A DNA stretch of 64,000 nt, taken from positions 1 through 64,000 of the forward strand of contig JACDGS010000001.1 in assembly GCA_013821455.1 (NCBI GenBank), written 5' to 3'. A program made the position numbers and the translations under genes. The notes below the pieces were generated by a model that saw only the letters and a list, made by a program, of their open reading frames with translations, ran no database searches and was not told the origin of the DNA. This document shows positions 17,498 through 26,575 of the stretch, piece by piece. The stretch's first letter is position 1; the number at the start of each line of letters is the position of its first letter. Source of the DNA: Chthoniobacterales bacterium. Lineage in GTDB: Bacteria > Verrucomicrobiota > Verrucomicrobiia > Chthoniobacterales > UBA10450.

Positions 17498-19714
17498 ATG
17501 AAAACGATCACCAAATCTGTGTCTCTCGCGTGCACCGCGATATCCCTCATGTGCTTTGCGCTGGCGCCGGGAGCGCGCGCCGAAACGCCTGGGCCGAGCA
17601 AAGTGGATCAAGCAACCCGTGCCCGGGTAAATGAAAGTTACGGCAAACTTCCCCTCAGCTTCGAAGCGAACCAGGGTCAGCAGGATCAACAGGTGAAATT
17701 CCTCTCCCGAGGCAGTGGCTACAACCTGTTCCTGACCAACCGCGAAGCTGTGCTGGTGCTGACGAAAGCGGAGAAGCCAGCGCTGGCGAAGAAGGGGATT
17801 CACCCGACGCCTTCGATTCTTACGCAGAAGAAGCCGCAGCGGCCATCGACCGTTTTGCGCACGCAGCTTGTGGCTGCCAATCCCGCCGCCAAAGTAACCG
17901 GGCGGGAGGAGTTAGCGGGGAAGATTAACTACTTGATCGGGAAGGATCCCTCCCAGTGGCGCACGGGGGTGGCGACTTACGCCAAAGTGCGCTACGACCA
18001 GGTCTATCCTGGCATCGACCTGGTTTACTACGGAAACCAACGGCAACTGGAATACGATTTTGTGGTGGGGCCCGGAGCCGATCCGGCTCGGATCCGGCTC
18101 AAGCTGGCCGGTGTGCGGAAGATGTCCGTGGACGGGCAAGGCCAGCTGGTGGTGGAGACGGCGGGAGGCAGCGTGCGCTGGAACAAGCCGGAAATTTATC
18201 AGGAAGTGGACGGCCAGCACCGATCCGTGAAAGGCAAATATGTTCTGCGGCGGGGCCATGAGCTAGGCTTTGCCGTGGCCGCCTACGATACGGCCCGGCC
18301 ACTGATTATCGATCCGATACTGGTCTACTCCACTTATCTCGGGGGCAACAGTTACGATGAGGGCTTCAGCATCGCGGTGGACAACTCTGGCAACGCCTAC
18401 GTTACAGGATTCACGGGTTCGAGCGACTTTCCCACGACCGCTGGGGCCTTCCAGACCACCCTCGGTGGTTCCAGCGGTTACTTCGATGTCTTTGTGACTG
18501 AGCTCAATCCCACTGGCTCCGGGCTTGTCTACTCCACTTATCTCGGGGGCAGCGGTGACGACCAGCCCTACGGGATCGCGGTGGACACCTCGGGTAACGC
18601 CTACGTTACAGGAGTCACGTATTCGTTCGACCTTCCCACGACCGCCGGGGCCTTTCAGACGACCTTCGGTGGTTTCGACGATGCCTTTGTGAGTGAGCTC
18701 AATCCCACCGGTTCCGGCCTTGTCTACTCCACTTATCTCGGGGGCAGCCTTTACGATTTCGGCTACGGCATCGCGGTGGACAGCTCCGGCAACGCCTACG
18801 TTGCGGGATACACGGCTTCGAGCGACTTTCCCACGACCGCTGCGGCCTTCCAGACGACCTACGGGGGTTTCGACGATGTCTTTGTGACTGAACTCAATCC
18901 CACCGGCACCGGTCTTGTTTACTCCACATATCTCGGGGGCAGCGCCGCCGATATTAGCTACGGCATCGCGGTGGACACCTCCGGCAACGCCTACGTTACG
19001 GGAATCACGGAATCGAGCGACTTTCCCACGACCACTGGGGCCTTCCAGACGACCTACGGTGGTGGTACCTACGATGCCTTTGTGAGCGAGCTCAATCCCA
19101 CTGGCACCGGCCTTGTCTACTCCACTTATCTCGGCAGCAGCGATGAGGATGAGGGCTACCACATCGCGGTGGACACCTCCGGCAACTTCTACGTTACAGG
19201 ATACACGTATTCGAGCGACTTTCCCACTACCAGTGGGGCCTTTGAGACGACTTATGGTGGTTACTACGATGCCTTCGTAGCGCAGTTTAGTGCGATCACA
19301 GGACCAACTCCGACCCCTACACCGACACCAACTCCCACCCCAACGCCGACCCCAACGCCTACACCCACTCCCACCGAAACGCCTTCTCCGACGCCAACTC
19401 CCAGTGCCACCCCAACCCCAACACAAACTCCGACACCAACTCCTACGGCGACCCCAACGCCGACACCGCAGTGTCAGATCGTGGTCGTGGCCGAAAAGCG
19501 CAGCGCGGGCCCAGGCCGATTTTTGGTTAAGCTCCACTGGACTGGGGCGAGGTCGCCCACGGTTAGGATCTTCCGCACTCCACCCCGCGGGGTGATCGCG
19601 TCCACGAGGCAAAACCACTACACGGACAGCATCACGGTGCGCGGGACCTACACTTACTCGGTGACCGACCGAGACGGCAACTGTTCGAACCAAGTGACCG
19701 TGACCTTCCCGTAG
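17498..19714 (+). CDS. Secreted SBBP-repeat protein with Thr-Pro linker
   Basis: A 738-residue exported protein. Signal peptide ([20 protein letters not shown]... to ARA), then a DUF7948-type N-terminal domain ([51 protein letters not shown]), then five SBBP repeats of about 55 residues each starting LVYSTYLGG and containing GNAYVTG and DFPTT. A Thr-Pro-rich linker of about 50 residues (19309-19470) leads to a small C-terminal beta domain (IVVVAEKRS...[20 protein letters not shown]). ATG 17498 has a good AAGGAAA ribosome site. Such proteins are extracellular or surface beta-propeller-like scaffolds; ligand unknown. Nothing else is seen in 17244-17497. Confidence 0.88.
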   Translation: MKTITKSVSLACTAISLMCFALAPGARAETPGPSKVDQATRARVNESYGKLPLSFEANQGQQDQQVKFLSRGSGYNLFLTNREAVLVLTKAEKPALAKKGIHPTPSILTQKKPQRPSTVLRTQLVAANPAAKVTGREELAGKINYLIGKDPSQWRTGVATYAKVRYDQVYPGIDLVYYGNQRQLEYDFVVGPGADPARIRLKLAGVRKMSVDGQGQLVVETAGGSVRWNKPEIYQEVDGQHRSVKGKYVLRRGHELGFAVAAYDTARPLIIDPILVYSTYLGGNSYDEGFSIAVDNSGNAYVTGFTGSSDFPTTAGAFQTTLGGSSGYFDVFVTELNPTGSGLVYSTYLGGSGDDQPYGIAVDTSGNAYVTGVTYSFDLPTTAGAFQTTFGGFDDAFVSELNPTGSGLVYSTYLGGSLYDFGYGIAVDSSGNAYVAGYTASSDFPTTAAAFQTTYGGFDDVFVTELNPTGTGLVYSTYLGGSAADISYGIAVDTSGNAYVTGITESSDFPTTTGAFQTTYGGGTYDAFVSELNPTGTGLVYSTYLGSSDEDEGYHIAVDTSGNFYVTGYTYSSDFPTTSGAFETTYGGYYDAFVAQFSAITGPTPTPTPTPTPTPTPTPTPTPTPTETPSPTPTPSATPTPTQTPTPTPTATPTPTPQCQIVVVAEKRSAGPGRFLVKLHWTGARSPTVRIFRTPPRGVIASTRQNHYTDSITVRGTYTYSVTDRDGNCSNQVTVTFP

Positions 19715-19900
19715 AGAATCAGAGACGGTGCGCGAGTTGGCCCAGGCGCCAGGTGGCGGAAACGAGCGGCAAGTTGGGTCGATTGCCGAGCGAGTCGCGG
19801 GAAAGGGGTCAAGGGGGCAGAAAGGCTCAGATAACATGAAAGCAGTTCGAAGCGGAGCGAGATTCGGGAATGGAACTCAACCCGAAAGGAGAACGACAAA

Positions 19901-19936
19901 ATAAACTACATTGGCATCGACATTCATAAGCGATAG
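19901..19936 (+). mobile_element. IS110-family transposase N-terminal remnant
   Basis: Reading from ATA at 19901 gives INYIGIDIHKR and then a stop. NYIGIDIHK is the conserved start of IS110-family DEDD transposases, carrying the first catalytic Asp. A good ribosome site (GAAAGGAG) precedes it and the start codon has become ATA. Nothing else of the element is recognisable. The preceding 19715-19900 holds no gene. Confidence 0.5.
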
Positions 19937-20358
19937 CAAGCTGCCAGGCGCCTCATGCCGCCTTCGGCATCTCGTCGTAAGTGCGATTTCCGAGAAGGCG
20001 ACCGGTGCGATGTCTGCGCACGCCGCCCCATTGCTTGAAGAAGAACGGCACTTTCTGCTTGCGACAGGAACATCAATTTAGAAGCCAGGAAACCAGGATG
20101 AGAATTCTCAAGCCATCTTTTCTGGTTTTATGGATTTCAAATTCCTTCTTAGCTCCGCAGATCGATCCCGGCCAGCGAGCCAATGAGCGGCTCGCGGATG
20201 GCCGCGGGCACTTCGCGCAGGTCATCGATGCGATCGAAGACGCGGCTATCTTCCACGCTCACGCCCATCCAGACATTCTTCGGCCACGGTAGTTTCGCGG
20301 CCAGCTTCCGCATCCGGTCGCTCCGCTTCGTCAATACCTGGCAGGCAACCGGCGCTGA

Positions 20359-20564
20359 TTAGAGATCGCGAAACTGTTCTTCTGTCAGCCGCGCCTGTTT
20401 CAAGATGCTCCGAAAAGTTCCAGTCGGCACATCCTTGGTATGCAGGGCTACGTAAGTCTGGCGACCATCCGAATGGCGCAGGACAATGTGCGACCCTGAT
20501 TGTCGCTTTACCACAAACCGGCGCGCTGTAATCGCGCCAACACCTCACGCGCTTTGTAAGGCAC
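20359..20564 (-). pseudogene. hicA: HicA-type mRNA interferase toxin, frameshifted
   Basis: From GTG 20564 the frame reads [16 protein letters not shown] and then breaks. The next frame continues FVVKRQSGSHIVLRHSDG, then RQTYVALHTKDVPTGTFRSI and LKQARLTEEQFRDL to a TAA. Joined, this is a complete HicA with the catalytic His in GSHIVLRH. One base is missing near 20512-20524 (the total length is 206, not a multiple of 3). It overlaps hicB. Either the toxin is dead or the base is a sequencing error. Confidence 0.75.
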
Positions 20565-20793
20565 TCTCGGAAATCTCGATGGTCGAGAAAAACGTCTCGG
20601 CGGGCAGGTCAATCGCTTCCCCCGCAGCGCGCTTTTCGCTCAACCACAACTTCAACAGATCCTCCGCAGCCGCGCGCGCTCCTTCGATTCCCTCTCCATG
20701 CGTCGTCAAACCGAGCGCAGGCACATGCGCATAATAATAGCCTTGCGGCAGGTCGGACGTGCCTGGTTTTTCAAAAAGGATGCCGTACGTCAT
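20545..20793 (-). CDS. hicB: HicB-family antitoxin
   Basis: An 82-residue protein: [31 protein letters not shown]... with the HicB partial RNase H-like fold ([32 protein letters not shown]). HicB neutralises HicA and represses its own operon. The gene precedes hicA, the reverse of the commoner hicA-hicB order but known in this family. It lies inside the remains of the first DUF5131 gene. ATG 20793 is the start; the longer open frame upstream is DUF5131 sequence read in another frame. Confidence 0.8.
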   Translation of the reverse strand: MTYGILFEKPGTSDLPQGYYYAHVPALGLTTHGEGIEGARAAAEDLLKLWLSEKRAAGEAIDLPAETFFSTIEISESALQSA

Positions 20794-21167
20794 ATGGAGA
20801 GTCGCAGCATCGGCCGGTGAGTGGCGAAATTCAAATCTGACAAGGTCGGCATTCTTCGAGTCCGCGGCAGATCGATCGCCTCCTCGGGCAGAGTAACGCG
20901 AAACCCACCCCGATAACGATGATTCCCCATCGCCTGCAAGCGCAACGCCAGCCGCTCCGCGTAGCAATTCTTGCAGCCGGCGCTGGTCTTCGTGCAGCCC
21001 GTCACCGGATTCCACGTCGCCTCCGTCCATTCGATGTGTGAGTGATCCGCCATACTCAGAAATTATTGGCTTGCCGCCTAACGAGATTTCCGTGATCTTC
21101 CGTCCGAAGCACCGAAAGCGCGTATGCGTCGTAGGTGCTGATTTTTTTAGGCGGAGGCGAATTCGCC

Positions 21168-21407
21168 TTATACTCCAAGCGAGATCTCGCGGGTGTCGCC
21201 AGTGACTTCGTTGACCACGACAAAGTTGCCGCCGTTGTCTCCGCGAAGCTGTTCGTTCGCATTCAGAAGCTCGACGCCGTAAACACTGCCGTCCGCTCCG
21301 ATATCGACGGCGAACGATTCGTTTACCCGGATCGTCTCCACTTGCGCGATCTTCTCCTGAAAACTGAGATAGGCGACGTTGTAACGCGGGTCATAGGTCA
21401 GTTTCAT
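21168..21407 (-). CDS. DUF2283 family small protein
   Basis: A 79-residue protein starting MKLTYDPRYNVAYLSF, then VNESFAVDIGADGSVYGVELLNA: the DUF2283 pattern of short beta strands (Y-D-xxx-D-xx-Y/L-xx, then D-xx-G-xx-xGIE/VELL). DUF2283 proteins are often near toxin-antitoxin genes with DUF4258 partners. Here it follows the toxin gene at 21439-21699 on the same strand, 31 bases away, so it may belong to that operon. An uptake-like motif at 21076, the only exact one between 15.7 and 28.0 kb, lies just downstream. Confidence 0.75.
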   Translation of the reverse strand: MKLTYDPRYNVAYLSFQEKIAQVETIRVNESFAVDIGADGSVYGVELLNANEQLRGDNGGNFVVVNEVTGDTREISLGV

Positions 21408-21438
21408 CGGGGTTCAAAAATGCTTTACGATCACTGGA

Positions 21439-21699
21439 TCACCTTCGGTTGAGGATACGCTCGTATTCATCATGCGGTCCAATCCAGAACCAATACAAAG
21501 TTCCGTTGTGAACACGGCCAACGGCCCGCCAGCCGCGCGAGATGCGGACTGCCCAATACATTCCCTTTTTCTCAAAACGCAGAGAAGAGTGCCGCGGGTT
21601 TCGTTGCCACAGGCGCCAGGCCTTCCGCGCCTGCCGCTGAACATCTCGCGGCAGCGCAGCGTAAGCTTGCCAGAAGCTAGGAGTCGCCGAGGACTTCAT
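21439..21699 (-). CDS. RelE/ParE-superfamily toxin (intact copy)
   Basis: An 86-residue basic protein: SFWQAYAALPRDVQRQARKAWRLW followed by NPRHSSLRFEKKGMYWAVRISRGWRAVGR and a tail HDEYERIL. The strand-turn pattern with SLRF, WAVRI, RAVGR and HDEYE is characteristic of RelE-like toxins, several of which cut mRNA on the ribosome; the exact target is unknown. It overlaps the antitoxin gene by 23 bases. The degenerate version lies at 16861-17030. Confidence 0.8.
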   Translation of the reverse strand: MKSSATPSFWQAYAALPRDVQRQARKAWRLWQRNPRHSSLRFEKKGMYWAVRISRGWRAVGRVHNGTLYWFWIGPHDEYERILNRR

Positions 21700-21901
21700 C
21701 GAGCGGTTTTACCCGGCCAGCCTTGATGTCCTCCAGCGCCTCTTGCCAAAGAAAGTCGAGCCGTCCGGCCTTGGCGTCTGCCTCGATCTGGCGATCCCAC
21801 GCATCCTCGAAATCAACCTCCGCGAGTTTCTCCAGAAATTCCCCTTTGGCCTGTTCGTCCAGCTGTTTCACGGCTTCGATGATCTCCGTCACGGTGCTCA
21901 T
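21677..21901 (-). CDS. Addiction-module antitoxin (intact copy)
   Basis: A 74-residue acidic protein (MSTVTEIIEAVKQLDEQAKG, FLEKLAEVDFEDAWDRQIEADAK, GRVKPLDEVLGDS). It resembles the putative addiction module component family (TIGR02574/PF09720). It precedes and overlaps its RelE-like toxin, the usual order, allowing translational coupling. The paralogue at 16995-17243 differs at about a dozen positions. Confidence 0.78.
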   Translation of the reverse strand: MSTVTEIIEAVKQLDEQAKGEFLEKLAEVDFEDAWDRQIEADAKAGRLDFLWQEALEDIKAGRVKPLDEVLGDS

Positions 21902-21961
21902 GACTGAAGAATAGATTGCCGGAGTGATCTTGTCACGAGCGCGCAGGCTGATCGCTCCAGC

Positions 21962-22651
21962 TCACGCGGCCTTCGGCATTTCGTCGTAAGTGCGTCCGCC
22001 GAGCTCGCGCCCAGTGAGATCCTTCCGCACGCCGCCCCATTGCTTGAAGAAAAATGGCACCTTCTGCTGGCGACAGGCGCGAAAGAATTCCCGCACCCAC
22101 TCAATCTCCATCGATCGTGAATGCGGCCCGGACTCGCCGCCGACAATCACCCAATAAATCCCCCGCAGATCGATCCCGGCGAGCGAGCCAATGAGCGGCT
22201 CGCAGGAGAGAAAGCGGATGGCTGCGGGCACTTCACGCAGGTCATCGATGCGATCAAAGACGCGGCTATCTTCCACGCTCACGCCCATCCAGACATTCTT
22301 CGGCCACGGCAGTTTCGCGGCCAGCTTGCGCACCCGGTCGCTCCGCTTCGTCAACACTTGAAAGGAATGCTGCGGACATTCCTCCATCGTCTTGAAAACC
22401 CTGCGGATGAACCAAAGCGGCACATCCGGATGAAACAGATCGCTCATCGAGTTCACGAAGATGCGGCGCGACTTCTTCCAGGTGCGCGGCAGATCGACCA
22501 CATCCTCATGTAAAGTGACCCGAAACCCCCGCCGATAACGATGGTTCCCCATCGCCTGCAAGCGCAGCGCCAGCCGCTCCGCGTAGCAATTCTTGCAGCC
22601 GGAGCTGATCTTTGTGCAACCTGTCACCGGATTCCACGTCGCCTCCGTCAA
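21962..22651 (-). CDS. DUF5131 (phage Gp37/Gp68) family protein, copy 2
   Basis: A 229-residue protein with the three-Cys motif [17 protein letters not shown] near the N-terminus, then [54 protein letters not shown] and a C-terminal FFFKQWGG. The Cys spacing and TIM-barrel-like motifs suggest a radical-SAM-related fold. Phage and island copies are of unknown function, often beside three-Cys-motif partners. Compared with copy 1 the natural start is lost: the codon that is GAA in copy 1 is TAA here, leaving a TTG at 22651. It may thus be poorly expressed or inactive. Confidence 0.75.
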   Translation of the reverse strand: MTEATWNPVTGCTKISSGCKNCYAERLALRLQAMGNHRYRRGFRVTLHEDVVDLPRTWKKSRRIFVNSMSDLFHPDVPLWFIRRVFKTMEECPQHSFQVLTKRSDRVRKLAAKLPWPKNVWMGVSVEDSRVFDRIDDLREVPAAIRFLSCEPLIGSLAGIDLRGIYWVIVGGESGPHSRSMEIEWVREFFRACRQQKVPFFFKQWGGVRKDLTGRELGGRTYDEMPKAA

Positions 22652-22784
22652 TTAGATGTGTGAACGAGCCGGACACTCGCCGACGTTGCGACTGGATCGT
22701 CACATCTCTAGATTCACCGTGGAAGTAAACCCTCATGTGTGCAACGCCTTGCACTCATTTAGTGGGCAAGCGACATTCGGTGGA

Positions 22785-23819
22785 ATGAAAGAGATTTCCG
22801 GATTGCAAAGTGGCGACCTTGGTCGTGAATCGGAGAACCTTCCTACGTGGAACGGCGTCACCTGGTCAACAGTGCCGAATCCCAGCGCTGCAAAATCCTT
22901 CCTCAGCACACCCTTTATTGGAAGGGAGACGCTCGTCCCGAATTCTTCATTTCCTTACAATCTCTCCGCGACTGGCCTCATTGGAGAACCTTTCAGGTCT
23001 TTGAGTAAAATCAGGTCTCTAAGTGAAATCGATCAGGACCCCGAGGTCAGAGACTTGAAAAGAGAGATCGTTGATCTCCAAAACAAGGTATCAAGTTTGG
23101 CGCGCCATTTGAGTATGGAACAAGTCGATAAAGAACAGACGAAGACGCAGTTAGCGCTGCTCAAGAAGGCGTTGCAAGATCTCAATAAAAAGGAGGAGCT
23201 GCGTTTCCTCCTTAGCCACGTCTCAGCGGAAGCGAAAAGTGTGATCCTCGGAAGCGATGGTCTGCGCGCGCAATTTTTTTCAGCGAAAGCACATACAGCG
23301 TATGTTGTGTCGATCGACATCCGGCGCTCGACAGAGTTGATGCTGAAGGCTCGAACACCGTCGCACTTTGCAGCTTTCATGACGCACCTGTGTTCGCAGC
23401 TAGAAAACATAGTAAAGGAGTCGTTTGGGGTCTTCGATAAATTTACCGGAGACGGTATTCTCGCTTTTTTTCCAGAATTCTTTTCCGGTCCCGACGCTGG
23501 TTTTCATGCACTTGCGGCAGCCGAACGTGCATTAGCAACCTTTGCAGATTCATATCGTCGTCATAGGTCTTCATTCACCACAGTGCTTCGGGACGTTCAC
23601 CTCGCTATAGGTATAGACTTTGGAAGTGTTCATCTCGTAAAAGTAGCGGACAGCCTCACAGTCGTGGGCGGGCCTGTCGTTTATGCATGCCGCTTGTCCA
23701 GCGGTCCTCCGGGCACGATTCTCCTTAATCAGCCGGCCTATGAAAGAATTTCGGACAGGTATGGTGGCCTCTGCCTAATGACTGAACCGCCGTCGACATC
23801 AAGTATGAGGGAGGCGTGA
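22785..23819 (+). CDS. Class III nucleotidyl cyclase (Pycsar-cyclase-like), 3' frameshift
   Basis: From ATG 22785 the protein has a variable N-terminus (WNGVTWSTVPNP), a coiled coil (about 85-140) and a class III cyclase domain. Metal-binding aspartates are in VSIDIRRST (D178) and KFTGDGILAFFP (D223), with HLAIGIDFGSVHLV and VVGGPVVYACRL following. The combination IDIRRSTELMLKAR / FDKFTGDG resembles the pyrimidine cyclases (PycC) of Pycsar anti-phage systems, from memory of the family. The frame ends at 23819, but the next frame continues VDIKYEGGVICYELRSSNKP up to a TAG at 23983, so one base seems missing near 23787. ATG 22656 is an alternative start. No obvious effector gene adjoins. Confidence 0.7.
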   Translation: MKEISGLQSGDLGRESENLPTWNGVTWSTVPNPSAAKSFLSTPFIGRETLVPNSSFPYNLSATGLIGEPFRSLSKIRSLSEIDQDPEVRDLKREIVDLQNKVSSLARHLSMEQVDKEQTKTQLALLKKALQDLNKKEELRFLLSHVSAEAKSVILGSDGLRAQFFSAKAHTAYVVSIDIRRSTELMLKARTPSHFAAFMTHLCSQLENIVKESFGVFDKFTGDGILAFFPEFFSGPDAGFHALAAAERALATFADSYRRHRSSFTTVLRDVHLAIGIDFGSVHLVKVADSLTVVGGPVVYACRLSSGPPGTILLNQPAYERISDRYGGLCLMTEPPSTSSMREA

Positions 23820-24012
23820 TTTGCTATGAGCTGCGATCTAGTAACAAGCCCTTCAAGCCGAAACCGCCTCCTTGGCTAGGTCGATCTGGGAATCACATGT
23901 CTGGCACGGGTGTGCCGGAGAGACGAAAAAGGGTCAAAGGGAAGGGCGGCCGTCACCGGATTTCGGCACGCCCGAAAAAGTAGAAGGTCCTCCTCTCCCC
24001 TTCGGGCAAATA

Positions 24013-25008
24013 CTAAAATGTTCCTCTTTCCAAATAGACGCTTAGAGCATGGAGTCCGTCGTCTCGAAGTATCCGCAGCATCTCTTCCAGAGGATGAAGG
24101 TCGCCGGAAATTGAAAAGTGCATGTCGAGCTCCGCGCCGCGGTAGTTCATGGCGAATCCGCGGACTCGAAGTGCGTAAGCTCTGTCAAAGAGCTTTTCCC
24201 GCAAGAGCGCATCCGCGCGACGCGCGGACAGGACACGCCAGACGGCGCCGCGAATCTGCTCGAGAAAGTCTCTGAGGGATTCGGCCATGCCGAAGTCCGC
24301 CGGTCGAGATGTGATTGCTCGCACGATCGCATCTTCGACTTTGCGCTTGCCTTGGACGCGAGCGGAATGCCGCGCCCGAGTGGCGAACTCGATGACATCG
24401 GCGGGGACTGCTGCTCCTACCACTGCGCCGGTGAGATGAGGCACACCGACAATCACGAAAATGTATGGCAGGTGTTCGTGCTCCTGCTTCTGTAAAGCGC
24501 TGTAAATCTTGTAGGTCGCAAGGGCGAAGCAGTCTTCGGACGGAAGTCCGACCAGTTCTTGAGCTTTGCGAAATTGGGATCCGTGGAACTTGATATTAAG
24601 CCGGAAGACTTGCCGGCCCTGGCCGTTGCGGACGAGATAGTCGGTATCGCCTCCCCCTGAACGATCGTCTTCCAGGGTGAGTTCTCGGGTAACGACGGTG
24701 CGCCGATAGTTATCTTCGAAAACTTGTTCGGCGAGATTGCCGATGATCAGTTGGCCAATCGTTGCTCGGACTTTTTGTTCCTTTTCGTGATGATCGGTCG
24801 CGGCCTTTCCTAGCAAATGCGACACCGGGGCCGCCGCTTGCACCAGTTTGCCCAGGTTCCCCGGGGTAGTTCCTACGCTGCGCGCGGCCTCTTTAAGGGG
24901 AACGCCGGAGCGGACCGCGGCCAGACCTGCGAGCAGGTGCAATGGCTTAGGACGATTTGAATCACCGTAGACTTTGGCGAGTAACCGCTCCAGCTCGTCC
25001 AGAGTCAT
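24013..25008 (-). CDS. Putative type II restriction endonuclease
   Basis: A 331-residue protein. Residues 1-60 look like a helix-turn-helix region ([19 protein letters not shown]). The body contains a PD-(D/E)XK-like nuclease core: GGGDTDYLV (D121, D123) and, 15 residues on, FRLNIKFHG (K140). Its start overlaps the stop of the neighbouring DNA methyltransferase by ATGA, and coupling with a methyltransferase is the best evidence that it is a restriction enzyme. Recognition sequence unknown. Base composition is less GC-rich than the core genes. Confidence 0.7.
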   Translation of the reverse strand: MTLDELERLLAKVYGDSNRPKPLHLLAGLAAVRSGVPLKEAARSVGTTPGNLGKLVQAAAPVSHLLGKAATDHHEKEQKVRATIGQLIIGNLAEQVFEDNYRRTVVTRELTLEDDRSGGGDTDYLVRNGQGRQVFRLNIKFHGSQFRKAQELVGLPSEDCFALATYKIYSALQKQEHEHLPYIFVIVGVPHLTGAVVGAAVPADVIEFATRARHSARVQGKRKVEDAIVRAITSRPADFGMAESLRDFLEQIRGAVWRVLSARRADALLREKLFDRAYALRVRGFAMNYRGAELDMHFSISGDLHPLEEMLRILRDDGLHALSVYLERGTF

Positions 25009-26018
25009 GCCACGGCTTTGCCACTCTTCGCTAATTGCCGAAATCTAACTCGGGAGGCGAGCAGGTAGTCGGGTTTGATCTCGACCGAAATCCATCTGCG
25101 GCCGAGGCTTTCGGCGGTAGCTCCGGTCATGTTACTCCCGGCAAATGGATCAAGGACGATCGCGCCTTCGTCGGTCAGAAACTTGATAAAGAATTCGGGC
25201 AAAGCGCGGGGAAAACGCGCCGGGTGTGCCTTATATCCAGCTTCGGCACACGCGCGGATGTAATCCGAATTGCTCTCATTATTCCCGCGCTCGATGAGAC
25301 TTGAGGGAATCGCTCCGCCATGGTCCTGGCCGAACTTCGCTGTAATGATGTGACCGCTGGGACGCTGCTTCGGTTTGTAACCCCGCTTGAGCAGCCGTTT
25401 CATATCCGCGCTGTATTCATTGAGCACATGGCGGTTGTTCGCTTTTGGAAAAGGAGTCTTGCTCAACCACCAGATATATTCGACGGCGTCCTTTACTCGC
25501 TGCCGCCGCACCGTTACCCACTCGGCCGGCGACGGAAGCTTGGCCGGATTATGCCAGAAACATTCCTGCGCGAGGTGAAAACCCACCTCTTCGCAAAGCA
25601 TGAGAAGCGCTTTGAAATGGTAGAGAGACCGCGTCGGAGTGCCCTTGTTGTAGCTCCCGCCAATATTCAGAACGAAGCTTCCCTCGGGCTTCAGGATGCG
25701 ATGAACTTGCTCTCCAAAAGGCTTTAACCATGAGACATATTCGGCCTTGTCGACATTTCCATACTCCTTTTTGAAGTGAAGGGCGTAAGGCGGAGAAGTG
25801 ACGACCAGATCGATCGACCCCTCCGGCAACTGACGCAAAAGGTCGAGGCTGTCTCCCAAGTAGGCCGCTCCAAACGACGTCGAATAAGAGGGGCGACTTC
25901 GGAAAAATCGGGCCGGCCAAGAGCCGGTCTTCGTCGGCTTCTGGACAAAGTAGAGTTGTTCCTCCTCACGGACGCGTGGCGACGCTTTGTCTTTTTTTGG
26001 CGTCGCTTGTTTCGGCAT
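25005..26018 (-). CDS. DNA methyltransferase, beta class (TSPPY)
   Basis: Transfers methyl from SAM to an exocyclic amino group in DNA. The catalytic motif TSPPY (residues 74-78) comes before the SAM-binding [10 protein letters not shown] near the C-terminus, the beta-class order; SPPY favours N4-cytosine but N6-adenine is possible. The insert between them ([37 protein letters not shown]) is typical. ATG 26018 lies 9 bases after the stop of the MmeI-like gene. Open sequence upstream to 26132 is that gene in another frame. It is the modification partner of the downstream nuclease. Confidence 0.88.
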   Translation of the reverse strand: MPKQATPKKDKASPRVREEEQLYFVQKPTKTGSWPARFFRSRPSYSTSFGAAYLGDSLDLLRQLPEGSIDLVVTSPPYALHFKKEYGNVDKAEYVSWLKPFGEQVHRILKPEGSFVLNIGGSYNKGTPTRSLYHFKALLMLCEEVGFHLAQECFWHNPAKLPSPAEWVTVRRQRVKDAVEYIWWLSKTPFPKANNRHVLNEYSADMKRLLKRGYKPKQRPSGHIITAKFGQDHGGAIPSSLIERGNNESNSDYIRACAEAGYKAHPARFPRALPEFFIKFLTDEGAIVLDPFAGSNMTGATAESLGRRWISVEIKPDYLLASRVRFRQLAKSGKAVA

Positions 26019-26026
26019 GAGATTGT

Positions 26027-26467
26027 TTACCACGAGCGTGTCCTCGTCTCCATCAAGAAGTCGTAAATCCAGAACTCGTCGAAGTTGCAGAGGATGACGT
26101 AGGGCGGGCGCTTCGGGACGATGTGCGTCCAATAGTCGAAGGCCTGGTCGTAGTGCTTCTCCAAGTTCGCGCCGCGCGATTTCATCTCGATGAGGACGCG
26201 GTCGGGCCAGAGGAGATCGGCGAATTTCTTGCCGCCTTTGGGCCGGGCGGGGTCACCGCCCCCGCCTACAACTAGCTCCAATTGGGCGGAGCCGGGCTTT
26301 TTCGCGACGCGAAACTCGAACGTGGCACCGGCTTCGATCGCACCGGCGTGACCGAGGGCGCGGAAGAAGTGGTCGAGGAAGGTTTGGGCCTCGCTCTTCT
26401 CATCGCCGCGCAACGAACGAGCGAAGTTCGTGAAACCAGTTAACGACGCCCTCAGTTCATCGGCCAT
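26027..26467 (-). CDS. Stand-alone MmeI-type N-terminal nuclease domain
   Basis: A 146-residue protein matching only the N-terminal domain of MmeI-like type IIL restriction-methylation enzymes: [31 protein letters not shown], then [21 protein letters not shown] (D84, E94, K96 of a PD-EXK site) and [15 protein letters not shown]. Full MmeI-like enzymes are about 900 residues or more and continue into a methyltransferase. Here a stop follows and a different, beta-class methyltransferase begins 9 bases later. It may be a truncation remnant or a real separate subunit of this R-M operon. Confidence 0.75.
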   Translation of the reverse strand: MADELRASLTGFTNFARSLRGDEKSEAQTFLDHFFRALGHAGAIEAGATFEFRVAKKPGSAQLELVVGGGGDPARPKGGKKFADLLWPDRVLIEMKSRGANLEKHYDQAFDYWTHIVPKRPPYVILCNFDEFWIYDFLMETRTRSW

Positions 26468-26575
26468 TGCTCAAGATAAATACGCAGGCCGGCGACGAGA
26501 ATGCGAAAACATTCTCGCCGCCGGAATTCGCACCTTGGCGGAGCGGCGCATCGTGCCTCTCCGCCGCTGTCCGAT

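Larger units (their letters stand above)
19958..21053 (-). pseudogene. DUF5131 (phage Gp37/Gp68) gene, copy 1, interrupted by hicBA
   Basis: Pieces of a gene like the one at 21962-22651 lie in order. The N-terminus at about 20862-21053 contains [20 protein letters not shown] and the Cys motif [13 protein letters not shown]. The middle/C-terminal part (QVLTKRSDR to GIDLR) is at about 20150-20344, and the C-terminal tail ([12 protein letters not shown] ... YDEMPKAA) at 19958-20065. Between the first two pieces sits the hicBA module (20359-20793), replacing about 40 residues. Between the last two is an unrelated AT-rich insert with a CCAGGAAACC palindrome. The gene cannot be functional. Confidence 0.75.

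Noticed and set aside
19309-19470. CRISPR-like or minisatellite array in ACTCC/CCAACGCC repeats
   Set aside because: It is the in-frame Thr-Pro linker of the SBBP protein, not a spacer-repeat array. No CRISPR was found elsewhere.
18263-19837. 524-codon open frame on the minus strand
   Set aside because: It is the antisense of the SBBP repeats; its internal repeats only mirror the coding strand.
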